Assembly (NCBI GenBank): GCA_015680685.1
Contig: MNCI01008022.1
Location: 155,373 to 196,966, forward strand
Source: Gnetum montanum
Lineage: Eukaryota; Streptophyta; Gnetopsida; Gnetales; Gnetaceae
DNA length: 41,594 nucleotides
Reading direction: 5' to 3'
A program made the translations under genes and the position numbers. Under the pieces are notes generated by a model that saw nothing but the letters and a program-made list of their open reading frames with translations, ran no database searches and was not told where the DNA came from. Below, one piece after another: positions 33,335 to 41,594 of this stretch (positions are counted from its first letter, which is position 1; each line of letters begins with the position of its first letter).

Positions 33335-34320
33335 TCATTTTGCAGCTTTCCAATGTGATTCATGTGGATCTTGCATGAACTGAGAAAGGTAGTTTACAAC
33401 ATATTGGATATCTGGACAAGTATTGGAGAGATACATTAAACTACCAACAAGGGATTTGTATAGTAAAGGGTTGACAGAGGGGGATTTGTCATCCTTTTTA
33501 AGTTTTGTACCAAGGGCAAGTGGTGTGTCTAAAGGATTATAATTAATCATGCCAAATTTCTCAATTAAGGATTGGGCAAATTTCATTTGGCATATGGAAA
33601 TTGATTTTGTTCTTTGGATAACTTAAAAATCCAAAAAGTATGACATCTTACCTAAATTAGACCTTTTGAATTCCTTTTTCATGGCATTAAGAAAATTTTT
33701 TCCTAATGCAATTGTAGATGAAAAATAGATTAAATCATCTACATATAAACAAACACAAATAAAATCATCTCTAGATACCTTTTTGCATATTGTTGTTTGG
33801 GATTGAAGATTAATGAAGCCTTCTTGCATGAAAAATGCATAAATATGTGCGTACCATGCACGTGGAGCTTGCTTGAGCTCGTATAATGCTTTATGGAGCT
33901 TGTAAACATGATTTTGTTTTCCTTGATCAATGAAGCTTGGTGGTTGTTCCACATAAAATTCTTCATTAAGAATGCCATTGAGAAATGTAGAAGCCACATC
34001 TAGTTGATAAATTATGTAGGTAGCTTGTGCAGCAATGGCAAGAAAGATTCTCATGGATTCCATCCGTGAAAAAGGAGCAAAGTTATCATCAAAGTCTCTA
34101 CCTTGTTGTTGGAGATAGCCTTTGGCAACCAGGTGAGCTTTGAAGTTTTCTATTTCATCATATTTATTTCTCTTAAGTTTAAATATCCATTTTAAACCAA
34201 TAACAGGCTTACCAGATGGACAAGGAACTAGGCACTAAGTGTTGTTTTTATTAATTTGATGTAGCTCTTTCTCCATGGCATCAATCCAACGGTTATCTTA
34301 TGTAGCTTTGACGACTGTGG
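33335..34320 (-). pseudogene. Reverse transcriptase of element C
   Basis: Begins near 34300 with DAMEKELHQINKNNT, then a stop where the family has Trp, then KPVIGLKWIFKLKRN and FAPFSRMESMRIFLAIAA. The block LYELKQAPRAWYAHI and the active site CVCLYVDDLIYFSS follow in the open stretch 34063-33623. After one more stop, the same frame continues as FAQSLIEKFGM to DIQYVVNYLSQFMQ (33586-33335). The YVDD motif is intact. The enzyme would copy element RNA. Stops alone, not large deletions, break it, so C is younger than A. Confidence 0.88.
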
Positions 34321-34860
34321 ATGGTTCCATTAAACCATCATCGCTCCCCCCATCGACGTAAGTAGCGTAAAAAATTCATCATCCATCATAGTGAAAAGAG
34401 CATTTTCAAGAGAGTCCACATCTTGGGTTGGTGAAGCAGTGTCTCCATGAAAGTGACTTCTTATCATGCATTGTGTAAAATTTGTATCCAACATGTTAGA
34501 GGCTGGAAGATATTGAGCTAGCTGAGAGGTGGTTAGAATCTGCTGGGATGTGGACATCGTTGAGGTAGAAGGTGTTGTAGATGAAATGATTTGAGAAGGC
34601 ATTGATGTAGAGGTGTGCCCTTAAAGAGGAAATGAAATTTGAGGATGGTGTTGCATTGGATGACCATGCCAAGGTTATGTATGCTGTGGTAATCATTATT
34701 TATTGCTACCACAGATACATGTCTCGAATTGGTAGCAAAAAACACATTTTTGGTAGTAGAAATAGACATGTTTTTGGTAGCAACAACAGACAAGTTTTTG
34801 GTAGCAGAAATAGGCACATTTTTGGTAGCAGCAGAAAAGTGAGGAGAAACAACACCATGG
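34321..34860 (-). pseudogene. Integrase-RT linker of element C with minisatellite
   Basis: This low-complexity linker joins integrase to RT in copia polyproteins. Within it, 34727-34836 is a minisatellite of about 24 bp, about 4-5 copies, with core TTTTTGGTAGCAGAAAT on the plus strand. On the minus strand it gives an 8-residue repeat with ATKN or TTKN at its head. The reading frame shifts near 34600. Confidence 0.7.
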
Positions 34861-35795
34861 ATGTCCATGCCGCTATAATGTTGAAATGTTTCTTCCATGA
34901 AATTTACGTCACGTGAATCAACCACATTTTTATTTGCAACATCATAGCACCTGTATTCTTTGGAATTTGTACAATATCCAAAAAAAATACATGGCTGTCC
35001 CTGTTTATCTAGCTTTTTTTTTTTGTATTGGAATTTAAATATAGCATGGTGAACCAAAAATTTTCAAATGAGAGATATTGGGTGGATATCCATTTCATAA
35101 TTCATATGGAGTTTTATTTTCAATTGATCTTGATGGCATCCTATTTAAAATATATATTGATGTTGCACAAGCTTCTGCCAAAAATTTATTCTCCAAACTT
35201 GACATTTGAAGTAGACACCTTGCCATTTCAACCATAGTTCTATTTTTTCTCTCAGCAATACCATTTTTTGAGGTGTGAATGATGTGGTTGTTTGATGAAT
35301 AATCCCACTTTTCTTGCAAAATTCATCAAATTCAATTGATAAAAATTCACCACCACGATCTCTTTGAATTTTCTTAATTGAATTGCCACTTTGATTTTCC
35401 ACTTCCACCTTGAATTCTTTAAAAAATTCCAATGTTTGATCTTTTAATTTCATAAAATACCCCCAAGAAAATCTTGAAAAATCATCCACTATGATTAACA
35501 TATATCAATTTTTACCTAGGCTCAATGTTTGCATGGGATCACATAAATCCATATGAACTAGATCTAATTTTTCTTGAGATCTATGTTCTTTTCCAGGAAA
35601 TGGTAACCTTGTAATTTTTCCTAGTTGACATATGCCACAATCATGATTATCTAGCAAAGAAAATTTTGGCATACCTCTTACAATTTCTCCTTTTTGCATG
35701 TGGTCCATTGAGCCAAAGTTGACATGTCCTAACCGAGCATGCCATAACCATGCTATGTCTTCAGTGACAGTGAGATAATGGACATCCTTTTGCAT
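34861..35795 (-). pseudogene. GAG-pre-integrase and integrase of element C
   Basis: Starts with WLWHARLGHVNFGSM and CGICQLGKITRLPFP, which make the HHCC zinc site. The catalytic residues are present: DLVHMDLCDP (Asp), IQRDRGGEF (Asp) and NGIAERKNRTMVEMARCLL (Glu). A stop at about 35505 and a frameshift at about 35260 split the domain. The C-terminal part includes CIFFGYCTNSKEYRCYD, the typical copia 'GY...K.YR' block. It would insert the element DNA. Confidence 0.87.
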
Positions 35796-36046
35796 CTATA
35801 ACTGGTACATTTGATTATTGCTTATAGGGATAATTGTAATACCTTTATCATCATCAACCTTAGAAATTTTACAAACATCTTTTTCAAATTCAACACGATA
35901 CCCATTACGACATAATTTTCACACACTTAATAAATTCTTTGAAAGATCTGGAACAAAATAGATCTGGGAAATAACATATTTGTTACCTTGAGTTGTTGTG
36001 AAGGAAAGTGATCCAATCCTAACAATGGTTAACTTCTTTTGATTAC
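35796..36046 (-). pseudogene. Protease end of element C, cut by element D
   Basis: On the minus strand, IGSLSFTTTQGNKYVISQIY and FVPDLSKNLLSV match the C-terminal half of copia proteases, just before the GAG-pre-integrase region. The active-site Asp would lie upstream, beyond the insertion of D at 36046/36047. Confidence 0.8.
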
Positions 36047-36073
36047 TGATGAGATGCGACATGCACTGAGCCG

Positions 36074-36171
36074 TGATATCGCGTACGCGATATTGCGGCC
36101 GTCGCGATATCGCGTCTTTCCCTGCGATATCGCGTACGCGATATCGCGGTCCACCGCCATATCTATAAATA
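36074..36171 (+). promoter_or_regulatory. CpG palindrome cluster and TATA box of element D
   Basis: 36124-36147 is a perfect 24-bp palindrome made of two GCGATATCGC halves around a central GTAC. An imperfect copy is at 36074-36097, and CGCGATATCGCG (12 bp, perfect) is at 36103-36114. TATAAATA follows at 36164-36171. This is probably the binding site of a plant factor and a likely target of CpG methylation. A, A' and B carry decayed relatives at the same place. Confidence 0.75.
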
Positions 36172-36420
36172 AGAGGCGGCACTCCCTTCATTTCCAAATC
36201 CTGGCTAGAAGTAGCGAAGCTCTGGCAGATTGATCACTCCAGAGTTAGAATTTTTCCCATGTGCCCGCAGTAGGAGTCCTAGAGTGAACGGCTCTTTATT
36301 CGAGCAGCTTGTAACCTGAACCCAAGTTGTGTACGGCAATAAAGACGAACTTGTTTGGATAAACCTTGCAGCACGTGGTTTCATTTATTGCTTTATTTCC
36401 TGCTTTCCTAGTGCGTTCAA

Positions 36421-36800
36421 GTACGACTTGATTACGAGCGTCTACGGACGTGTACGGCTAGTCAAGGAATCGGCTGCTTGACGCAATGCATGAGTACGAC
36501 TCAATTACGAGCATTGGCTGCTTGGTAACCCAGTAGCGTATTCCAGGATTCTGCGCTTGGTAATCCCAGTAGTAGTCCGATGTGTACGGCTAGTTGAGGA
36601 ATCGGCTGCTCATTGCTAGGCTAGAACGTGTGATAAGTACGACTTAGTTACGAGCACCCACGGGTGTGTACGGCTAGCTAAGGAATCGGCTGCTTATCAC
36701 ACTTAAGCTAAATAGGTGCCTCAGTACGACCACTTCGAGCACTTGCGTTACGTGTGGTGATCCCAGTAACGATTAGCGTTTGGTAAGCCACAGTTGCATA
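36421..36800 (+). repeat. Repeated blocks in R/U5 of element D
   Basis: GTGTACGGCTAG followed within a few bases by GGAATCGGCTGCT occurs three times (about 36450, 36581 and 36666). AGTACGACT-x-TTACGAGC-like phrases occur beside them (36420, 36493, 36637, and a weaker one at 36723). TTGGTAA-CCCAGTAG phrases lie between. All are in the transcribed leader. Confidence 0.75.
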
Positions 36801-37121
36801 GTTCAGGGTGTGTCCGGTAAGTGGGAACGGATGCTGACGCTAGTTAATTTAGACTTAGATCTTAGTTAGAGTTAGCTTAGTTTCTCAACCCTTTCTCCTG
36901 GTAGCATAGAAGATAAGCCAAAAATACCAAAAAAATCACATACCTCAGACTTGCTTAACCATACACCGTGACACTTACAAGCAAGCCTGGGAAGACAACG
37001 AACGATTAACCCCAAGTGTTTCTTGTGGTGTTAAGGCATTTAGTCTGCGGAGTTCGACCGGATCGCGCGTGCACGCTCGTATTCGTATGGTTGAGTGTAG
37101 GGGTACCTCGCCACTCATCAT

Positions 37122-37139
37122 TGGCGCCGTTGCCGGGGA
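37122..37139 (+). other. Primer binding site of element D, intact tRNA-Asp type
   Basis: TGGCGCCGTTGCCGGGGA starts two bases after the LTR's terminal CA. It is complementary to the 3' end of plant tRNA-Asp (…CGGCAACGGCGCCA). It is the reference for the decayed sites of A, B and E. Confidence 0.9.
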
Positions 37140-37266
37140 CTAAGTGTTTTTACGCCAATTGAACATAAGGGATATCACTCACATCGTTGTGAGCCTAAAA
37201 CGAACCTTAGGGTTAATCAGTTAATTCAGAACATAAATAACGGTGAAAATTAGCACACCATTAGAA

Positions 37267-39378
37267 ATGGCTTCTTCTCATGCAATCAACTCACCTAAGG
37301 ACAATACAGGAGAAAGTCAGGATCATACGCATAACCGAAATCAACCATGTCCTCAACAATCCAAAGTCACATATACTCATCCCGATGAGTATGTGCCGGA
37401 TTTTACCTTTGTTTTCCATCAAGATGAGCAACTGCGGTGGAGAGACATGCAAGGTAACATCGTGTTACCCCCAGATCGCTCTGCTCCCAACATGCTTTTC
37501 CGTGCCTTGGTACAGATTGGCATGCATGAGCTGTTCGCAGAATACGTTTTGGATGACCATGACACAAGGGATTATCATCCCACAAATGCCCAACGTATTC
37601 GGGATGCAAGGCAGGAGAGCCAACATTCACTATTGAAGGGCAAGGTTCCCCACGTCATTAGTGAAATAGGAGAAGAGGAACCCCTCACGATGGGTTTCTT
37701 AGAAAATGATGTTCCTCCTCCTCACTCTAGTGAAGAGGTTAGGCATCAGGGCCTTAGATCAACGATACATATTCCAGGCTCTGATCCCCGTGAGCACCAG
37801 CTGTTCACGGCAGGAACAACTACTCACACTAATGACGGACTCGTTGATCGTCACAACGATCGGGGCCGAAGCAGCCGAAGAGAAGGCAAGAAACATCACC
37901 ATGGTGATGGATCCCCTTCTTCTTCCCCTTCATCACATCATTCACCCTCTCCTTCCACATCTGGGCGCAGCCACCATGAGCATAACGCGGAGAGTAAAGG
38001 TAAAAGAGATGAAATGCCTCGACAGGAAGGTCGAGAGGAGTTAGGACAAGGGCAAGGACGTAGGGAGAATAGGGAACCACAACGTAGACATCACAGACGT
38101 CATGAAAGAGATGATCATGACGAACCCCTATTCGCAACCCGAAGTATGCTTGATATTAGAGAGGCAGTTAGGATTCCCACAAGGCATTTGAAAGACAGTA
38201 GGATCAAGCGTTTGGATATAAATAATATCCCACGTTTTGAAGGGGGATACAACGCTGATCCTCAACATCATTTACAGGCATTCCACGATGCCTGTGCCTT
38301 GCAGAACATAGACAATGAGTGGCAGAAACTCAAGTTGTTCCCAAGGACACTCACTAAAGAAGCAGAAAGCTGGTACCGGTCCTTAGAACCGGAAACCATC
38401 AGGAGGTGGAGTACGATGCTTGAATTGTTCAACAACAAATATCAAACGTACTCCAGAGTGTCCAATTTGCGTAAGCAGATCCAAGGCTGGAAACAAGGAG
38501 CTTATGAATCCTTGGATGCTGCCATGGCCCGTTACTACACACTGCTACATCGTTGCCCGGGCCATGGGTACGCTAAACGGGATCAACTTCGCCACCTCGT
38601 GGATGGGCTACGAAATGAAACGAGAAGAACTCTTGGGACTTACGCCCAAGGGAGACTCTCCCAATTAAGAGCCCATGAAGTTGAAGTTTTGTTGGAACAA
38701 GTAGCGCAAGAAGAGGGTGAGCTACGTAAAAGAGAAAGTGCGGAGGAATACAACCGCGATCCCTCCCTTCGCAAGAAGGGAGTGAAATTCTGTGATGAGG
38801 AGGATGAGTCACCACTCGAAGAGTTGGTGAACAGGAAAACCGTGCCGATCCAAAAGTTAACAACGGAGGTATCGGCTAAGGTAGACCAAATGTGGGATTC
38901 CTTAGACTCACGAATAGAAACAGTCCTGAAAATCGTAGAGGAGTCTAAGGATGAGCAAAGTAGTGACAAAGGAAAAGTCAAGCGGAGAAACTTTAACCCT
39001 GCACATAACAAGGGTAAGGGAAAGATCTTTAACTCCGATGAGGCTGAAAATTCTGATTCAGACAATGATGGTGGATGTGAGGTCTGTTACTATGACCATC
39101 CTAAGGGATGTTGTCCAATTATCTCACATCTGCAGGAGTCTGGGGTGTATACATTAAATCCAAGACTTAATCAATGGCAAACACCCCGAAGGTTATCTTA
39201 TCCGCAAGGTAACCCAAGGCAGTTCCACCAACCCTTGACGTATTATCCAAGTGGAATGCCTCCGCAGCCCATTGGACAACACCAGCAGTGGCAATACCCA
39301 CAGTCATGGGGGATGTCACCGCCAACACATCAGTACCCTTACTGGCAGCCTGCTCCTTACGATTACTATGTGCGGTAG
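37267..39378 (+). CDS. gag: Gag polyprotein of element D
   Basis: 703 codons from ATG 37267 (MASSHAIN) to TAG 39376-39378. The frame is open a little further upstream but has no earlier ATG. Order: N-terminal region with DFTFVFHQDEQLRWRD; a Ser/His/Arg-rich, low-complexity segment (residues about 200-290); the retrotransposon Gag domain at about 300-500, with LDINNIPRFEGGYNADPQHH and LLHRCPGHGYAKRDQL; a charged region; a Cys/His motif at about 604-621 (CEVCYYDHPKGCCPIISH); and a Pro/Gln/Tyr-rich tail. It would form the particle and bind element RNA. It is the only long intact gene in the window. The motif is not the usual CX2CX4HX4C knuckle. Confidence 0.92.
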   Translation: MASSHAINSPKDNTGESQDHTHNRNQPCPQQSKVTYTHPDEYVPDFTFVFHQDEQLRWRDMQGNIVLPPDRSAPNMLFRALVQIGMHELFAEYVLDDHDTRDYHPTNAQRIRDARQESQHSLLKGKVPHVISEIGEEEPLTMGFLENDVPPPHSSEEVRHQGLRSTIHIPGSDPREHQLFTAGTTTHTNDGLVDRHNDRGRSSRREGKKHHHGDGSPSSSPSSHHSPSPSTSGRSHHEHNAESKGKRDEMPRQEGREELGQGQGRRENREPQRRHHRRHERDDHDEPLFATRSMLDIREAVRIPTRHLKDSRIKRLDINNIPRFEGGYNADPQHHLQAFHDACALQNIDNEWQKLKLFPRTLTKEAESWYRSLEPETIRRWSTMLELFNNKYQTYSRVSNLRKQIQGWKQGAYESLDAAMARYYTLLHRCPGHGYAKRDQLRHLVDGLRNETRRTLGTYAQGRLSQLRAHEVEVLLEQVAQEEGELRKRESAEEYNRDPSLRKKGVKFCDEEDESPLEELVNRKTVPIQKLTTEVSAKVDQMWDSLDSRIETVLKIVEESKDEQSSDKGKVKRRNFNPAHNKGKGKIFNSDEAENSDSDNDGGCEVCYYDHPKGCCPIISHLQESGVYTLNPRLNQWQTPRRLSYPQGNPRQFHQPLTYYPSGMPPQPIGQHQQWQYPQSWGMSPPTHQYPYWQPAPYDYYVR

Positions 39379-40476
39379 CCGGTTCCTCGAGGTAGCTTTA
39401 CGGGTCACGTCGAACCTCCATGTTACTACCAAGTTCAGGAATTTTATCGGACTTTTCCTCCTTCGGGAAACGCCCCGTACCCACAGTATCCTCCAGGTTT
39501 ATCCGCGTCGCTTGCACCTACGGCTACACCACTAACTGCCCCAACAAAGCCCAGAGTAAATCCCACTCAGCTGCGACAGCCCAACACTGCGAGGGCCCCT
39601 AAACCTTCAACGGTTGATTCTAACCATCGTTCACCAAAAAGACCCTTCCTTAGGACCAACAATCCAACTCAACCTTCACCCTTACCAGCAGTCAGGCCCC
39701 CTAACGTCTCCATACCTAATGCAGTTTCAGGAAATCTTCCAGCAGCAAAATCACGTCCAATGCACACAGTTATGTTAACACATACAGTAACTGACTGGAT
39801 CAAAGTTGGCCACCTTCCAAAAAAATTATCGGATCCAGGAGTCCCCTTAGTTTACCTTCAAGTCGCTGGGAATGAACCCCATAAGGCTCTCCTTGATTCA
39901 GGTTCTGGGGTTAACTTAATCTCACAAAAATTATATAAGACCTGGAACCTACCTCCACTCAAGAAGGGCAATGTTCGCCTTGAACTGGCTGACCAGTCCA
40001 TCACTGTTCCTCTGGGGCTGGTTGAAGACATCGTTACAACTGTCGGTGGGTGGTCATATCCAGCCGATTTCCTAGTGATCGAAATAAATAATGATAAAGG
40101 GGATTTTCCAATTATCATGGGGAGGGCATGGCTAAACACAATCGACGCCCGCTTAGGCATTCGTAACCTTTCCCTAGAAATATCCAAGATAAATACATTT
40201 GGGAAAATTGAGAAGAAAAGAGTTCCTGAAGAGTTTAAACAGGAGCCCTTAGAGTTAAAACCGTTGCCCACCGGTCTGGAATATGTGACCCTCAAAAATG
40301 GAAAACCGGTGATCATCAACGCAAAGCTCGGACCCATGCAAAAAGAAAGTTTGCCAAGGGTGATAAACAAGTGGTCAGCCGCCTTTACTTGGTCGTATTT
40401 TGAACTAACCAGAATAGACCCTCAGATATGCCAACATAGGATTTATACAGACCCTTCTATGAAACCTCGCAGATAA
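39379..40476 (+). CDS. Protease region of element D (same frame, after a TAG)
   Basis: The frame is open from the codon after gag's TAG to TAA 40474-40476. The first ATG is 39760. A Pro-rich linker (39379-39750) precedes the retropepsin-like domain: ALLDSGSGVNLIS with the catalytic D-S-G at 39895-39903, then DFPIIMGRAWLNTIDARLG as flap and last strand. Either TAG is bypassed by read-through, or it is a disabling mutation. It would cut the Gag-Pol precursor. All active-site residues are present. Confidence 0.8.
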   Translation, partial: PVPRGSFTGHVEPPCYYQVQEFYRTFPPSGNAPYPQYPPGLSASLAPTATPLTAPTKPRVNPTQLRQPNTARAPKPSTVDSNHRSPKRPFLRTNNPTQPSPLPAVRPPNVSIPNAVSGNLPAAKSRPMHTVMLTHTVTDWIKVGHLPKKLSDPGVPLVYLQVAGNEPHKALLDSGSGVNLISQKLYKTWNLPPLKKGNVRLELADQSITVPLGLVEDIVTTVGGWSYPADFLVIEINNDKGDFPIIMGRAWLNTIDARLGIRNLSLEISKINTFGKIEKKRVPEEFKQEPLELKPLPTGLEYVTLKNGKPVIINAKLGPMQKESLPRVINKWSAAFTWSYFELTRIDPQICQHRIYTDPSMKPRR

Positions 40477-41310
40477 CCCCAGAGGCGATTGAACCCGAAA
40501 TTAAAACAAATTGTTAAAGAAGAACTAGAACAACTTCTCAAGGCCGGGTTCATTTACCCTATCGCTGATAGCGAATGGGTTAGCCCTCTTGTCATTGTTC
40601 CAAAAAAAGGAGGTAAATGGAGGGTATGTATAGATTTTAGGCTATTAAATATGGCAACATTCAAAGACCACTTCCCACTGCCATTTGTGGACCAATTCTT
40701 AGACACTATAGCAGGGCACCGCTACTATAGTTTTCTGGATGGATATAGCGGGTATAACCAAATACGCATTGCACCAGAAGACCAAGCCAAAACAACGTTC
40801 ACCAGTCCTTGGGGAACGTTCACATACAAACAAATGCCTTTTGGCTTATGTAACGCACTAGCCACGTTCCAACGCTTAGTTCTAAGTACCTTTCAACAAC
40901 AAATAGGCAATGGAGTAGAAGTCTTCATGGATGACTTCTCCACCTATGGAACGAGCTTTGATCAAGCCCTCAACCGGTTAGAGCAAGTCCTAAAACGATG
41001 TGTTGAAACCAACCTTAAGCTCAACTGGCAAAAGAGCCATCTGATGGTTCAAGAGGGCATCGTGTTGGGGCACAAAATTTCGCAATCAGGAATCGAAGTT
41101 GACCCAGAAAAAATTAAAGTCATCCAAGGAATTACCCGACAACCGGAAACTGTTAAAGACATAAGGTCATTCCTTGGACACACTGGCTACTACAGTAGGT
41201 TTATTGCGAACTTTTCCAAAGTTGCCAAGCCGTTGGTAGAATTAACAAAGAAAGATGCACCATTTGAATGGACCAGGGAGTGCGAACAAGCATTCCAAGC
41301 TCTTAAATAG
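40477..41310 (+). CDS. Reverse transcriptase of element D (same frame, after a TAA)
   Basis: Continues in the same frame after TAA 40474 up to TAG 41308-41310, without an ATG at its head (the open stretch can begin at TTG 40489), so it would need read-through or another way past the stop. All RT blocks are present: PLVIVPKKGGKWRVCIDFR, FLDGYSGYNQIRIAPEDQAK, FTYKQMPFGLCNALATFQR, and the active site VFMDDFSTYG (ATG-GAT-GAC at 40927-40935), then the LNWQKSHLM and RSFLGHTGYYSRFI blocks. FMDD, not YVDD or YIDD, is usual in Athila-type elements. Confidence 0.85.
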   Translation, partial: PQRRLNPKLKQIVKEELEQLLKAGFIYPIADSEWVSPLVIVPKKGGKWRVCIDFRLLNMATFKDHFPLPFVDQFLDTIAGHRYYSFLDGYSGYNQIRIAPEDQAKTTFTSPWGTFTYKQMPFGLCNALATFQRLVLSTFQQQIGNGVEVFMDDFSTYGTSFDQALNRLEQVLKRCVETNLKLNWQKSHLMVQEGIVLGHKISQSGIEVDPEKIKVIQGITRQPETVKDIRSFLGHTGYYSRFIANFSKVAKPLVELTKKDAPFEWTRECEQAFQALK

Positions 41311-41594
41311 AGACTTGTGGAAATGCCCATTCTACAAGCACCCGATTGGTCTAGACCATTCCACATAATGACCGATGCATCCAATTATGCTTTAGTAGCT
41401 GTACTGATACAATTAGATGAATAAAAATGACCTTATTACATCCATTGTGCTAGTAAAAGTATTACCGGTGCACAACTTAACTACACAACTACAGAAAAAG
41501 AATTAATGGCTATTGTATTTGCACTGGACAAGTTTAGGCACTATGTATTGGGTTACAAAGTGTATATCCACACAGATCATAGTGCAATTAGGTT
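41311..41594 (+). pseudogene. RNase H of element D (partial, three stops, cut by window end)
   Basis: MTDASNYALVAVLIQLDE holds the first Asp. TEKELMAIVFALDKF holds the Glu, and IHTDHSAIR the third Asp. The TAG at 41308 just before it and the TAA and TGA near 41420-41430 replace Gln or Arg codons of element A's copy (LDEQKRPYYIHY). All are explained by single C-to-T changes. The gene continues beyond 41594. Confidence 0.85.

Larger units (their letters stand above)
32302..36046 (-). mobile_element. Element C: Ty1/copia retrotransposon, minus strand, 5' part outside the window
   Basis: On the minus strand the order is protease, integrase, RT, RNase H, polypurine tract, 3' LTR. Integrase before RT defines Ty1/copia. 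It is inserted in the B-type gag fragment (left target copy ATGTA, 32297-32301). Element D is inserted into its protease region at 36046/36047, so gag and the 5' LTR lie beyond D. The frame has several stops and at least one frameshift. Confidence 0.9.
36047..37120 (+). repeat. 5' LTR of element D
   Basis: Starts TGATGAG and ends with its exact complement CTCATCA, 1074 bp. U3 is very short: palindromes at 36074-36147, then TATAAATA at 36164-36171. AATAAA is at 36338-36343, giving an R region of about 150-170 bases. U5 carries repeated blocks (36420-36800). Confidence 0.9.
36047..41594 (+). mobile_element. Element D: young Athila-like Ty3/gypsy element, 3' part outside the window
   Basis: 5' LTR (36047-37120), perfect tRNA-Asp primer site, a 703-codon gag and, in the same frame, protease, RT and the start of RNase H before the window ends. 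Gag and Pol motifs (RCPGHG, LLDSGSG, FMDDFSTYG) are those of Athila/Tat plant gypsy elements. It lies inside copia element C (left target copy ATTAC, 36042-36046). Stops at 39376, 40474 and 41308 and two more in RNase H mean that Pol is not simply open. It is G+C-rich relative to the rest. Confidence 0.92.

Noticed and set aside
34632-34916. Plus-strand ORF with a GSRNRH-type repeat
   Set aside because: It is the reverse side of the minisatellite in the copia linker. The copia frame on the minus strand explains the sequence.
36039-36233. ORF across the C/D junction as a chimeric gene
   Set aside because: It merely crosses the palindromes of D's LTR and has no domain.
37829-38137. Minus-strand and other-frame ORFs over element D's gag
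   Set aside because: They overlap a 703-codon gag with clear motifs. Shadows of that gene.
39858-40370. 170-codon minus-strand ORF over element D's protease
   Set aside because: The plus strand encodes a protease with an intact D-S-G site. The reverse ORF has no recognisable domain.

Overview
This is nuclear DNA from a land plant with a large, repeat-dense genome. A gymnosperm-like genome would fit, but the sequence does not fix the species. I found no convincing host gene. Almost the whole window is LTR retrotransposons, mostly old and full of stops, and several sit inside or against others. AT-richness and transition-type decay are strong in the old copies. The youngest element (from 36047) is visibly richer in G+C and CpG.

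Layout. 1-1667: unclassified flank with a possible tRNA-derived SINE head. 1668-16238: element A, a complete but decayed Ty3/gypsy element of Athila-like type (tRNA-Asp primer site, gag-PRO-RT-RH-INT, a long non-coding zone, then a third ORF, ORF3). A solo copia-like LTR interrupts ORF3 at 11454-12522. 16239-17172: spacer. 17173-20890: element A', the ORF3 plus 3' LTR end of a relative of A on the minus strand, so A and A' form a large inverted repeat. About 20911-22485: remnant E, an old LTR end with a decayed primer site. 22486-31709: element B, a related gypsy element with gag and ORF3 but no pol. 31710-32301: a second gag copy directly after B's 3' LTR. 32302-36046: element C, a Ty1/copia element on the minus strand inserted in that gag. 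36047-41594: element D, an Athila-like element inserted in C and running off the window; its gag is open for 703 codons.

The most unusual signal is in A and B. Both carry a second copy of the LTR U3 promoter box (a short palindrome-rich motif plus TATA box) inside the element, between pol and ORF3. The internal box resembles that element's own LTR box more than the other element's box. Each element also has three polypurine-like tracts with the shared core TAGTYNTGGGGG: after pol (or after gag in B), after the internal promoter, and before the 3' LTR. Together with a conserved non-coding zone, this suggests that ORF3 is a separately transcribed cassette in this lineage. B, which lost pol but kept gag, the cassette and ORF3, fits that reading.

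In a working element, gag would form the particle, PRO would mature it, RT-RH would copy the RNA from the tRNA-Asp primer, and INT would insert the product. The role of ORF3 is not known. No autonomous full-length element is visible here.
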